From positions 301,009,957 to 301,073,956 of the forward strand of contig NC_133650.1 of assembly GCF_009905375.1 (NCBI RefSeq): a stretch of 64,000 nucleotides of DNA, read 5' to 3'. Shown here piece by piece: positions 31,291 through 42,710 of this stretch. The number at the start of each line of letters is the position of its first letter. Position 1 is the first letter of the stretch. The position numbers and the translations under genes are program-made. The notes beneath the pieces are model-generated. The model saw nothing but the letters and a program-made list of their open reading frames with translations, ran no database searches and was not told the DNA's origin. The DNA is from Apium graveolens (lineage: Eukaryota; Streptophyta; Magnoliopsida; Apiales; Apiaceae).

Positions 31291-33287
31291 GTTTGTTAGA
31301 CAATAACACACAAATACCTAGAGGATAACTCAACTAACAAATAAGAAAAAGATATAAACATACATGCAAAGTAAATAGCAGATAAGTTCTGGACTAGATT
31401 TAACATTTTCCAGATTCCAAGTAGATGTTCCTCTAGACTGAACATATCTTCAAGTAGTTTCATCTTCTTTTGTACAACCACATTTCCTGTTGAGAAGCAC
31501 ATATCTCTCTTGCTTCTCCCCCTATGAGAATCAACTGATTAAAGAAGATCACCTTCGTTTTACCACCTCTCCCGTACAATAGGATCCGCAGATAAAAACC
31601 AATGGTACTCCCCTAACAGCTTCTTCCCTTACTAGGAAATCACCTTGTGTTTACCACCTCTCCCGTACAATAGGATCCGTAGTTACAAACAACAATGGTG
31701 TGGTGTAGTGTACAAGTAGGATCTTTTTCTTACTCCCTGCTATTTCTCCCCCTTAGTTGAGGAATCCTCCAAACTATTACTTAAGCTTCTATCTCCCCCT
31801 TAAAGAAGGAATGTATGCCGTCGTCTGAAGGAGTTCTCATATTTCACTTGGTTGGAAAAGAAATAACAAGTAGTTTCTCTTTCTTCCTCACTGTGAGTGT
31901 GTGATTGTGTTTTAGTGTACCTCACATGTGTTTCACTCTTCTCTCCACTCGTGTTTACACTCATTCTCACAAGTGTATCACTCTTCTCATAGCTCCAAAA
32001 ATCAGCTGTACCTGCAAGGAAAATCACCTTAGCCATCCTTAAAGGAGGTCACAGGTGGTGCAATGGGAGTTCACAAATCCCCATCCTTGTTAAACTCGTC
32101 AGATAAATCTGAGTCATAATCTACAAGTTGCTAGTTTCCCTTTTAGGGTTCCAGATTTGAATTCTGGGAAGGTAAACAATGATCCAATGAATTTAGCATA
32201 AAGATCAAAGTTCCCTTCTAATGTCTGTGAAGACATTTCCTTGTGACTTATCAGGTAATATCTGAATCATTGTCAACAAGTTGCCGATCTGCACCTATGT
32301 CAGATCCACTATCCGCGGATGCATCCAGGGGATTTAAGCCTGGGGAGGTAGACACTGACCACTGACATATGGCTTTTGGATCAGTATCCTCTCCTAACAC
32401 CTGTAAAGGCAATTGGTCCACTAACGAACCTTGAACAATCGAATCTGACCTTAAAATGGTTGAAACTCTCGTTTTCGTCAACTCATCCTTTGTGTGTGTA
32501 ACCTCTCCTTGTGCATCAAGAATTGATTATGTTTGAAGTGGTGACACTACATCGGATACCTTGGCCGACAGGCAAAATTCAATAGACTCACCCTGTTGAG
32601 AGAATGAATCTAGTAACTGTTTTTGTGCCTTTTCAGCCATTACATCTTTTTGAGAAGATGTATGGGGGCTAGCAGTTGTCTCGGTTTAAATACTACTCAT
32701 CTATGTAGGAGACAGAGCTACTGGGTTGACTACAGAACCTTCCTTATGTGGTGCACTAGGCACTATCTCCCTCACGCTCATTCATACTACTTTTAGTGGT
32801 AAAAGAGTGTTGGTTGGTTCTGTTTTTGTGTTTGTCTTTACAGTCTGGGATAGACGTTGTGGGTTTTCAACCTCATGACTGTCAATGAAAGAAAGTCATT
32901 GGAGACTGAACCTGTAACACAGAATAAATGGTAATAGAGAGAAAATGATTTACAATAGTGATTTCAAAAGATTTTACATGAAATAAGAAATCACTAATGT
33001 AGAAAGAAGTTTGATTTTGTTTTTCAATATGAATGAGTTTTTGATAAAACATTGATCACTTAGGGTAAAGTCTAAGTAATTCTCATTCATATCAAAAGCT
33101 TACAAATATCTGCAACATAATGTTAACAACATATCATTGATCGATACTTGTCAAGTACTTTAGATACTAATTGTTATGTTGCATAACCAATATACCACTG
33201 CACATATAAAACAATATGATTGTGCTTAGTGATAAGATAGTTATAAATATGACGACTCTACTAGTTCATATAAAATTATAACTTCTG
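31291..33287 (-). pseudogene. Element D: extra-ORF remnants and spacer
   Basis: No long frame is present. Near 31390-31480 the minus strand encodes KLLEDMFSLEEHLLG, which matches the C-terminal ELENLLRLEEHLEND of the B extra ORF, so D descends from an element with this gene. Other short frames (31800-32036, 32251-32481) are Ser/Asp-rich like the aORF linker. A 44-bp direct repeat (31548-31591 and 31639-31682, CACCTCTCCCGTACAATAGG core) lies here. Confidence 0.55.
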
Positions 33288-33790
33288 TTAGAGTGCCATA
33301 CCATGTCCTTGACGATTGCTTGAGCAGTATACTAGTTCATACCAACCTGAAGTGAGACTGTGAAGAAGAGATTGCATAGTCCAATAGATCTGCAGCTGCA
33401 AAGTCCATGAACTGTGGTGCATTGACTTCCTCTTTTGACTCACCAACCAGGAATACACTTGTACACATCTTACTAGAGTCCAATTCCGAGTGTAATGTGC
33501 ATCAGGTGCTTGATATGTCGTAATATTCCCAAGTCTCGTCACTGGTGCTATATGTTGGATACTGCTTCCTGATAATAACCTAGCACAATATACAAAATTA
33601 CAATGATAACATTCCCAGCTTGCAAACAGCCATATCCCTCGGATAAACCTTTGCTGTTATCTCCAAAGGTAACCATGGGGCCAGCTTTCTCAACCACATT
33701 TGATAGCAGGGCTCTATCTCCGGTCATATGTCTTGATGATCCACTTGTCAAGAATCCACACTACCGGTTACACCTGTATACTGCCCTGCA
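33288..33790 (-). pseudogene. Element D: collapsed pol (protease and RT scraps)
   Basis: At 33548-33751 a protease piece SGSSRHMTGDRALL is preceded by WILD in another frame, so one extra base breaks the DSG. Near 33288-33330 KQSSRTWYGTL corresponds to the [11 protein letters not shown] of RT. Between them is a short unrecognised stretch. Integrase and most of RT are gone. Confidence 0.65.
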
Positions 33791-33801
33791 CTTCAAATGG
33801 A

Positions 33802-36033
33802 TTAGACCTTCTTCGGAACCCAAACTTGGTTGGGCCCGGCATACTTGTAGAACTGTCCTTTGTCAGACAAAAAAACATTTTTAATTTTAATTGTCTCAAC
33901 TTTCTCAATGACTGAACATTTGACCTTGTAAACAGCCTTAACAAATTTCTGTTTAAGCTTAGGCACAAATGTCTCCTTTCTAGCCTTAGAAGGACTAGCA
34001 GTCTTAGACCTATCATGCTTCTTGTTATTCACATGCTGACGAGGAGTAGTCTTATCATTAGACACATGCTTACCATTAAAATAAGCATACATCATATTAA
34101 AAGCACAAGACATACAATTAGCAACACCACATGCCTTATGAGAGTGATTAACAGCAGGTAATTTATGCATGGTAGACATGGCATTATTGTTATCCAACTC
34201 ATGTGTGTCTGAGTTAGTCTCAGTTGCTTTCACAACTTTGACTGGAACTTTCGACTCACTTGACTTGGAAACAATCTTCTCATAAGCATGATCCTCAGCA
34301 CGTATTTCTTCTTGAATAACAGAAGAGGTCGCATCAAATGGTTCAGCAATTGATGCTTTATAGAGGGGTTCATCAACACCCTTAAGCACATGTGGTACTT
34401 CCCTCCCTTTAGCACATACATGAGGAGGGGAGTTTATGCCTAATTCTCCAATAGCAGCATTGTAATCATAACCTATTCCAGATGTTTGATTAACAGCTTG
34501 CTTACTGTAGAACTCTTTAGCCTTCGAACAAGAATTGAAGTAGGCTCTAACCTTAGTCTCAAGACCGGTGATCTTGTCTTTGAGAATAGTTTCGAGTTTT
34601 CTATAACAGTCAACTCTATTCTCTAGAAAAGATACCTGTTCTTTTAATTTGTCTTGATTAATGTGCACAAGTCTTAATTCATTGACCTCTTTCTCAAGGT
34701 CTGTGATCTGTAAACTTAACAGTTCATTATCACGACGTGCACAATCTAAGTTACCTCTTAGATGATAAACCATTTCAGCATCAGAAAGTTTTACCTCTAT
34801 TCTTGACGATGAAGCTTTTCCATCAATAGCCATAAGAGCAAGATTTCCTTCATCTTCATCTTCACTGTCAGTATCATCCCAGCTTCTTCCCTTTGCCAGA
34901 TAAGCCCTTTCAGAGTTCTTTCTTACTTGCTTTGGCTTCCTACATTCTGTGGCAAAGTGTCCCAACTCATTGCAGTTATAGCATCTAATGGTGCTCCGAT
35001 CAACCATCCCTGTTTGGTATCCACCACTGCTGGTGTTAGAGGATGAAGATCCACCTTTCTGGAATTTGTTGTAGTTGGACTTGTACTTCAGCTTGGGATT
35101 CCTCTTGAATCTGACATGGGAGAATCTCTTGACAATTTGGGCCATTGACTCGTCTTCCAATTGCTCCAGCTCTTCCAAGGAATAAAAATCATCACTTGAT
35201 TGATTTGTAGTAGGAGGATCATATTCTGCTACTAACATATTTTCCTCAGCCTTGGAATACTGTACCATTCTCTCCAATTGTTGAGATTGCTGTTGTTGTT
35301 GACCTTCAGCTACAAGTGCAGTAGATGTGCTGACCATTCTATCCTTCCCGTAGACTTCCTTCTGTTGAATCTGCTCCAACTCATAGGTTTTTAACACTCC
35401 ATAGAGCCTGTCCAAAGAAATCTCACTCAGATCTCTAGCTTCTCTAATGGCAGTGATTCTATGTTCAAGATGAGCTGGCAGTGTTAAAAGGAACTTTTTG
35501 TTGACCTCCCTGATTGAATAATACTTTCCATTGATGTTCAGGTTGTTGATCAACGCATTGTACCTCTCAAACACTTCAGTAATTCCTTCTCCTGGATTTG
35601 ATTTGAAATGTTCATATTCAGAGGTTAGGATTTCCAACTTGTTCTCCCTAACTTCCTCTGTGCCTTCATTAATCACCTCAATAGTTTCCCACATGTGTTT
35701 GGAATTTTTACAGTTCATCACATGTCTGTTCATCAAGGGATCAAGGGAATCAATTAATATTAATTGAAGGCTGGCATCCAAGGAGGCTTCTTCCTTCTCA
35801 GCAGGAGTAAAATCTTCAGGCTCTTTTGGATAGGTTCTAGCTTCAGTAGTCACCACACCATCTATTATTACCTCCGGTTCAATAACCATCGGAGTTTTTA
35901 TACCCTTCTTTAACAAGTTTGAATATTTGGGATTTGCAACTTGTAAAAATAATAGCATCTTCTTCTTCCACATGATATAATTCTCTTTATCAAATTGTGG
36001 AATTTTAACGGTTCCAACTTTATGTGAAGTCAT
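33802..36033 (-). CDS. Element D: long Gag, 743 codons, intact
   Basis: The N-terminal copia Gag/UBN2 region (DKENYIMWKKKMLLFLQ, HMWETIEVINEGTEEVREN, VFERYNALINNLNING) spans about residues 10-215. A Gln-rich stretch follows, then a CCHC knuckle CYNCNELGHFATEC at about 350. A coiled coil spans about 430-510 and a Cys/His cluster ACGVANCMSCAF near 635. The frame ends in GPNQVWVPKKV. In A and B the equivalents of the second half are separate broken pieces, so D shows the complete Gag-plus-linker organisation as one frame. The ATG at 36033 is the first after the PBS. It would provide structural protein for the particle. Confidence 0.9.
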   Translation of the reverse strand: MTSHKVGTVKIPQFDKENYIMWKKKMLLFLQVANPKYSNLLKKGIKTPMVIEPEVIIDGVVTTEARTYPKEPEDFTPAEKEEASLDASLQLILIDSLDPLMNRHVMNCKNSKHMWETIEVINEGTEEVRENKLEILTSEYEHFKSNPGEGITEVFERYNALINNLNINGKYYSIREVNKKFLLTLPAHLEHRITAIREARDLSEISLDRLYGVLKTYELEQIQQKEVYGKDRMVSTSTALVAEGQQQQQSQQLERMVQYSKAEENMLVAEYDPPTTNQSSDDFYSLEELEQLEDESMAQIVKRFSHVRFKRNPKLKYKSNYNKFQKGGSSSSNTSSGGYQTGMVDRSTIRCYNCNELGHFATECRKPKQVRKNSERAYLAKGRSWDDTDSEDEDEGNLALMAIDGKASSSRIEVKLSDAEMVYHLRGNLDCARRDNELLSLQITDLEKEVNELRLVHINQDKLKEQVSFLENRVDCYRKLETILKDKITGLETKVRAYFNSCSKAKEFYSKQAVNQTSGIGYDYNAAIGELGINSPPHVCAKGREVPHVLKGVDEPLYKASIAEPFDATSSVIQEEIRAEDHAYEKIVSKSSESKVPVKVVKATETNSDTHELDNNNAMSTMHKLPAVNHSHKACGVANCMSCAFNMMYAYFNGKHVSNDKTTPRQHVNNKKHDRSKTASPSKARKETFVPKLKQKFVKAVYKVKCSVIEKVETIKIKNVFLSDKGQFYKYAGPNQVWVPKKV

Positions 36034-36115
36034 TATGAATTTTTGAATAAATAAAAATTCAAGGAGTTGAAAAAATCACAAAAGTCTAGGATCTTGATTT
36101 GTTCGTTAATCAGAA

Positions 36116-36127
36116 GCTCTGATACCA
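36116..36127 (-). other. Primer-binding site, element D
   Basis: The minus strand reads TGGTATCAGAGC next to the 5' LTR. Confidence 0.92.
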
Positions 36128-36129
36128 AT

Positions 36130-37442
36130 TGTTAGGTCCCAATGTGTTTGTAGAAGGGGGGTTGAATACAAACAGTACCGAATAATCGAATTAAATGCGG
36201 AATAAAAAATGTGAAACAAAATTCAAGTTAAATAAAAATATTATTAAACTTGAAAGGTGTTACAACAACTGTATCGATTACAAGGAATTAATCTCAAATT
36301 AATTATCACAAATCTAGAATAAATTCGACATGAACTTTTTCTATTTTTGTAATAAAAAAGATTCAAATGCTAAACGCAATTTGAGATTAAGTTCTAGGGA
36401 TTTTGATCCGCTAGATTGTTACACAAGAACAAGATAAATAATTCTAGTGGTTTGGATTTAACATTAACAAACTAGAAATTGATCTTGAATTAAGCAGATG
36501 AAGAATGTAATATTTCAAGGCGGCTGCTTTTCTTGTTCTTTGTTCTTCTGTTTGAATGATAGATAATTGAAAGAAGGTCTTCTGCTTCTTTTTAATCAAC
36601 AAACCAATAGAATTGAATTGGCATGACAATCCTATAGCTGGCAAGACTTTCGGTAGGACAATTGAATGAACTAGCAAGACAATCTGAATGAACTAGCATG
36701 ACAATCAGAATGAACTAGCAAGACAATTATCCTCCTAGAGTAACTTTCGGTATGACAATGGAAAATGGCCTAGCATGACAATCGGTATGACAATCCAGAT
36801 TGTCATGCTAGTTCATTTCCATTTGTCTTGCTGATTTAAGATTTGAATTTAATCCAATTAAACTTCTGAAAATTCCTAAAATTAATTCAGAATTAATTAA
36901 TCAATTAATTCAATTAATAAATAAATTATTCTTTGCAGATATAATTTATTTTCTTAATTAAATTAGATGAATTAATTAATTAATAGAGAATTAATTCTAG
37001 TCTTGAGCAGCAACCATTCTTCTGCAAATCTTCTGAAAATCACTGAAAATTATGAATCAATTCCACCACTTCAACGTTGACACTCGATGTACTGTCTGGT
37101 TCATGAGTGACTAACTTCCGTGACGTTTCTTCATGTCTTGACTCTGACACTTTGATTTTCTTCAGATTAAATCCTTGTAATTAATTGATACTCTGACGAG
37201 ATCTCTGTCACTTGATTAAATCCACGATCTTGACTTATATCACTGAGGCATGATCAATTTCTTGAACTTCTTCCAGTGAATTAATTCCTCAAGTCTGTAG
37301 ATGAACCTTGTCTCTGAATCCTTTGACAGATATTACTTTGCGAGATCTCTCTGATGGTAGTTCCACTATTTACTTATTACATTCTTATTTGAGTTGAGTT
37401 GAATCCTCGAATATACAAATAGGCTATGACATATGACTTACA
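36130..37442 (-). repeat. 5' LTR of element D
   Basis: This copy has the same length as 29964-31276 (1,313 bp) and is nearly identical. I see T/C differences in GTGAAA[TC]AAAATT and TTATAT[TC]ACTGAG. Confidence 0.94.
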
Positions 37443-37550
37443 ATACATTTCATCTTGAGAGAGAAGATGTAGGTGCATTTTCACCTTGCAATGGCGATAG
37501 TTGTCTTTGTCCAGAAAAGGGATCTTTACTCCAACATCCTTCCTGCTCAT
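37443..37550 (-). pseudogene. Element C: Gag N-terminus
   Basis: The ATG at 37550 begins MSRKDVGVKIPFLDKDNY, closely matching B Gag (MNKKDVGVKIPFLDKDNY). It is cut at 37443 by D. Confidence 0.85.
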
Positions 37551-37596
37551 ACTGTTAGTTGTTTTGATCTTTAAACTCTTAGTGTGTCAAGAGCTT

Positions 37597-37608
37597 GCTC
37601 TGATACCA
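37597..37608 (-). other. Primer-binding site, element C
   Basis: The minus strand reads TGGTATCAGAGC, two bases from the LTR. Confidence 0.92.
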
Positions 37609-37610
37609 AT

Positions 37611-38608
37611 TGTTATTCCCAAACAATCCAATAATAGAATTACATAAGGGGGGTTGAATGTAATTCTAGGTTTCTTTTTGAAATTTAAGAAAATACTTTA
37701 TCAAAATATATCAGTGTTTGAATATGCAAGTTTGTGAAATGAAATATGAATTCAAAAAACAAAGTTACTAAACATAAAGATTTAAAAACTTTCTAGTGGA
37801 TTGAACTTTCCACCAGAGATATATATTGATTGAGAACTTTGCGATGCAAGAATGTACACAGCTGCTTACAAGTAAATTTACAAAGTGAGAACTAAGAAAT
37901 TCTTAACAGATTATGCCTTATCTATTTCTCATTTCTTCAATTGATATTTTTCTACTTGCTACTCTTGGTTTATATATCACCAAGTTACATGTGAAAAAGA
38001 CAAACTAATAAAACAAAATGTCTAAGTCTAATCACATGTTTCTTCATTTCTCCATCCAGCATCTTTGTATTTCTTCAAGTAAGCATGGAAATGGAAATGC
38101 TTCTTTATTCTCGGAATCCTGCCAATAGGCTGCCAATTTCTTTTGTATATAATCAACCCATGTGACTGTCAAGTCCCTGTCAACTCCTATTTGAATTTGT
38201 TATCCGTCGAGACTCTGTTGGATCATCCGTCGAGATTCTATTGAATCATCCGTTGAATGAGACTTGGGTCATCCATCGAAGCCTTGGAGAAACATCCGTT
38301 GAAAGTATTTCCATAGCCGTTGACTCAATTTCATTTATGCAAAATTACTAGGCATCTAATATTTACAATTAGCCAACCTATTTTACATATCATTCTAGCA
38401 GTCAACATGACTTAGAATATTCTACAACTTCTTATTCTCTAAGACATTACAGGATACAGGAATGTGCTACAAAAACTTATCTAAACATAAGCAACTCTTT
38501 CAACGGATGACATAGTAAGATTATCCGTTGAAAGCTACAATTATACTTAATTAAATCTACTAAGGTATTTTGGTAAAATATCATCAAGCCTACAACATAT
38601 ATCTAACA
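37611..38608 (-). repeat. 5' LTR of element C
   Basis: The 998-bp LTR runs TGTTATTCCC ... ATCTAACA. The minus-strand TATA (TATATAAA) is near 37970. Five words begin at 38202, 38225, 38248, 38271 and 38294 (ATCCGTCGA, ATCCGTCGA, ATCCGTTGA, ATCCATCGA, ATCCGTTGA), exactly 23 nt apart. Two more lie near 38500-38535. Confidence 0.88.
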
Positions 38609-41600
38609 ATTGAAAATTGAGTTTACAGAATCAGCTAAAATCTTCATATCCTGACTAAGATCTAATCAAGTCATTCAGCCTAACAAGGCATTCTAGTTCT
38701 TCAATGATCTCAGTTCCTCTTAGTGCTTCCACAAGCTTTAGCCATTCATTTAGTGAGTAACTGTCAAGATACTGAATTCTGAACCTTGAAAATATGTGAG
38801 TCTTGATATTAAGAAATACCCTATTTTTAGAAACTCTTCTCAATCCTCTAGCCTTCGGTTAATTTGATCTTTTTTCCATCATTTCTAACTTTAATGCTTT
38901 TTTGATAGCATTTGCTTCTCTCTCATCCTTCTCCCTTTCTCTTCTTTCATCTTTCTCTCTCAACCTCTTTGCCAGATCCACCTTCCTTAGTTTTGTAACT
39001 GCATCATTCGCAGTTATTAAGCTAATCACTCTCTCAAATTCCACTGTTGAGTAATCTTCTTTTACTTCTTTGTTTAGTAGGTTGAATGAGCCATCTTTGA
39101 AGTAAATTCTCACCTTTCCCAGATTATTAACAGAGTCTCTGGCTATGAATTTAACTTGTTGATCATTGTAGTCATCTTCTGAGATTTCTTCTGAAATTGG
39201 TAGAAAATCTTCTTGATTAAAGCAATTACATAGTGCTTCTACTTCACTCTTTATTTTCTTTGATTTTCTTCCAGTAGACTTGAAGTGTGTTTTGACTGGT
39301 GGCTTGAATGATGGAGGTTTGGTTAGTTTCTTCAAGGAGGTTTGATTGGCTAGTATAGATATTTTTAATAGAGAGTTGGCTGTGAGTTTGTAGAAGTATT
39401 TAGGCTTGGAGTTTTGAATGGTTGAAGTGTTTTATTGGCTAGGGAGTTGGATTGAAGTTTGTAGAATTGTAAATTTTTGGCTTATTGGTGTTTTTTTGTA
39501 TCTCTTCCATCTGTTTCACCTTGACTCTTCTTCTTTCCTCTTTTTCCATCACTTTTCTTCTTTTTATCACCCTTGCTACTTTTTCCATTCTTATAACGCC
39601 CACTGCTTTTGCTAAATTGACTTGGATTTGAGCCAAAAGATTTGTTTTCATCTTTTTTTGGCTCATCATCTTTGTCATTTATAGCAGCAACAGGTAGCAT
39701 GGTCTCAACATTTTGAATGTATCTCCCCAAGATAGTGATCATTTCAAGATCATCATTATGCTTGTTCTTCTTAACCTTCAATCTTGTCTTTATCACCATC
39801 ATTACCTTTTTTTCTTAATGACACAATGCTTAGGAATCAGAAAACATATGCATTTTTTGGTAGTTGGGCATATGTAATCCACTCCCAGTTTGAGATAGGC
39901 TTCAGGAAAGGCTCATTCTTGCCATACTTTGAGTTCCCTTAGCAATTGAGTGTCTTCTGGAGTCATCATCTTAACTTTATTGATGAGGATGTCCAGTTCT
40001 GAGGCTCTCCTAGACTTGAGAAAAGCTAGTTACACCTGCATACACTTATCAACTCCAGTGTCCTTAATGTTAACAACAATTCTCTTCTCCCTTAGCATAT
40101 CCTTGGTGACTAAAAGCACCCTCAAGAAATTGATGTTTCTATCAATAAGTTTTTGTATGTATGGTGGTTGTGGTTCACTGAGACTCTTAGGCATTCTAGA
40201 AATTTACCAAACTCCTTGTTAAAATAAGGACCTTTAGCTTCCATCTCGAATCTCTCTTACATACCAACCTCTGCTTGATGTAAAGATCTAAACTTGGCTT
40301 TTATCTCCCCTTAGACTTGTTATCAGGTTGAATGGGATGTTGAGATATCTGTGCCTTGACAGTTTGTAGAGTTTCTTATAGGGGAACCTCTAGTGCGCTC
40401 ATGATAGCTCCCAGAGACACACTCTGCATTTGAAAACAATTCCGGGAGTTTATCAATGACTTGATGTCATTTTGCTGGCTTTGAACCTGAGCTGTGAGCT
40501 GATTGACTTGAGATATAAGAGTTGAGTTTGAAGCTTAAATTTTAGCCACTTGTGCTTGAAGAGATTGAATTTGTGGAGTTGGGGGGGGAGCAAAAGTTGT
40601 ACTTATAGAGACCCCACTATCAAAACTTTTCTGCACCACTCTCTTGATTTCTTCCATCATCGAAGCAAATAGCTAATATATGGCCTTGTGAAGTTGATCC
40701 AGTTTAACCTTATTGTCAAATTTTCTGGTTGATTTGAGTATGGATTAGTGTATGAAGAGCTATAAGGGACTCCTTGAGCTGTTTAATGCTGGCTTCCACA
40801 GGTGAGAGATTGAAAGTGGCCAGTTTATCAGTAAATTTGATGAATTTGTTCTTGATCTCTGTTTGAGTGGGTGGGAGCTCTGGAATCTTGTCACTCACCA
40901 TCTTCTGTATGTCATTGTGATGACTGTCCATAGTCTTTTCTAGAGCTTTTCCAATGAGGTTGAAAGCTTTGAGTTGTGCTTTGTAGACCTCTGTAACAAC
41001 ATTATATACTTTCTGAGGAGTAAGTACCTTGGCACTGCTACCTAAGATGGTGACATACACCTCCCTAAATCTTGAAAGAGCTTTCTTCATGTTAACACTG
41101 AAGGTCTTTGAGAGCCAAACATCAACATTGCCATCTTGTTCAGCTTCATCTACTATCTTGGCTTGTTGATCTTCAACTTCTTCCCTGTAAGATAGTAGAA
41201 TTGCTTGATAGTCTTGATTTCTCATATCATAAGTGAGAAATTGTTGAGTTTTGTTGGAAAAGCCTTCAATTTGATCCACAAGCATCTTATGTACCGAATT
41301 TGGTTGAGCTTGGGTATCTTGAAGCCATTTAGTTAGGAGGTGGGAAGATGGTTGTGTGGAGGTAGAGGTAGAGGTAGATGGTAGGTCGGTGGTTATGGTT
41401 GAGATGGTTGGGGTGATTTGGTGTGTAGTATCTGTGACTATAGTCACAGTTGAACTCACAGTGGGAACTGTGGTTGTGACAGGGTGTTGATCATCCTGTG
41501 AGTGATCTTCCATTTGAATTGAAGGGGAGTTAGCTAGGTTACTGTCATGTACCATAGCCTCAAACCCTTTTTCTTCGTACAAAGAACTGGCACTTGAATG

Positions 41601-42710
41601 TACTTGATCTCTTGCCTCTTTATTTGATGGATCATTGGCAATTGGACTCTTATTATCAATTTTCAAGGCAATTTCAACTAGGGTTTTGAGGGGAGTTATC
41701 CCTTCTAGAGGAACCTCCAATTGAATTGGAGAGAATTTGAGTAGCTCCCCCTTAAAAGTACTACCATCAAACCTTAAAGCCTGTGAAGGATGTTGTGCAC
41801 ATGAAGGTGCATTTGATGTCACGGTGTTTTCAGTAAAAATAGATGAAACCCCTATATTTGTGATGGTGTCATCAAGGTCCAACTCAGCATTTGGCTGTGG
41901 TTTCTGAGTAGTAGGCACAGTTTCAAGAACCGTGTCACTTGATTTTGGCAGGACCTAAGAGGTGGATTCAATTCTGTCATTAAATGAAGAAGAAATTTGA
42001 GAAACGAGATTTGTGATATTAGAATTGAGTGCTGGCAATTTCCCCTGAGTAGAAGAGGGAGTTTCAATAGATGTGTTCTCTTTGTGTGTGCCAGCCTCAT
42101 GACTTCTTTCACCTTCTTGAGAGTGCTCAAGAAGGGGGGCAAACTTTATACATGATGCACTTGAGAGAGTACTTTGTTCAATAGTGACATCTTGTTGAGA
42201 AGATGTCACCAAAGTCTGTTTTAATCCCTTATTTATAAATACATCAAGTTGAGAAGATACAAAGGTGGTCAAATGAGTAGTCAGCTCTATTTTCTTCTTC
42301 TTCGATTTCTTGACCAGGTGACCCTTAACCTCACTTTGTTCCTCTCCACTCTTATTAATAACTGTAAGGTTTATTTGCTTTCTCTTCTTTTTACTAACTT
42401 CACCCTTTTTAGGGGATGAAGCAGGTGGTTTTCTAGCATCTATGGGTTAAGAAGAAATGGTTTTATTTGTGGTAGGCCCTATGAGTTGTCCTGATTTTGT
42501 GCGTCTACGAGACCAGAAGCCATAGTTGTACTAGCAATATAATTACTCCTCATGCCATGCATAAGATAAGGGTAAGTATTAAATTTCTCCAACATAAAGT
42601 TAGTGATATTGAGACTTACCTTTACCTGATTTTTAGTATTCAGTTGTTCAGATAGAACTTTGGACACTAATTTACATATGCCTATTTGACTAGCATCAAT
42701 CCCCTTCTTA
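38609..42710 (-). pseudogene. Element E: extra ORF of an older copia-type element
   Basis: Frames on the minus strand are 40716-41918 (400 codons, with the Ser/Thr/Pro-rich linker and a coiled-coil helical half), 41955-42272, 42479-42667, 39482-39802, 38859-39335 and 38655-38843. They follow the same order as the B extra ORF: N-terminal helical end, low-complexity linker, coiled coil, Lys-rich part, C-terminal module ending EELECLVRLNDL. They are broken by many stops. Upstream parts (gag, pol) are missing beyond 42710. Element C inserted about 45 bp after the final stop. A different family from B, judging by sequence. Confidence 0.6.

Larger units (their letters stand above)
29964..37442 (-). 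mobile_element. Copia-related element D, gag-only and very young
   Basis: Two 1,313-bp LTRs (29964-31276 and 36130-37442) differ at only about two positions by eye. The target duplication ATACA flanks it on both sides (29959-29963 and 37443-37447). A PBS and PPT are present. The internal region is 4.85 kb: an intact 743-codon gag, then short scraps of protease and RT, then extra-ORF remnants. There is no integrase core or YVDD. It is therefore non-autonomous and was probably mobilised in trans recently. Confidence 0.93.
13097..38608 (-). mobile_element. Copia element C, outer host of A', B and D
   Basis: The element is in pieces: 13097-14716 (integrase and start of RT), 27274-29963 (gag to protease) and 37443-38608 (gag start, PBS and 5' LTR). 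Removing the inserts restores continuity. For example, gag reads across the D insertion and the protease/integrase joins across B. It has many stops and frameshifts, which fits its being older than the elements inside it. Its RT 3' half, extra ORF and 3' LTR lie beyond A'/A, outside the window. It is closely related to B in protein and LTR end sequence. Confidence 0.85.

Noticed and set aside
42180..42210. Near-palindrome GTGACATCTTGTTGAGAAGATGTC as a regulatory site
   Set aside because: It lies in the coding linker of a decayed extra ORF and is not repeated elsewhere that I see.
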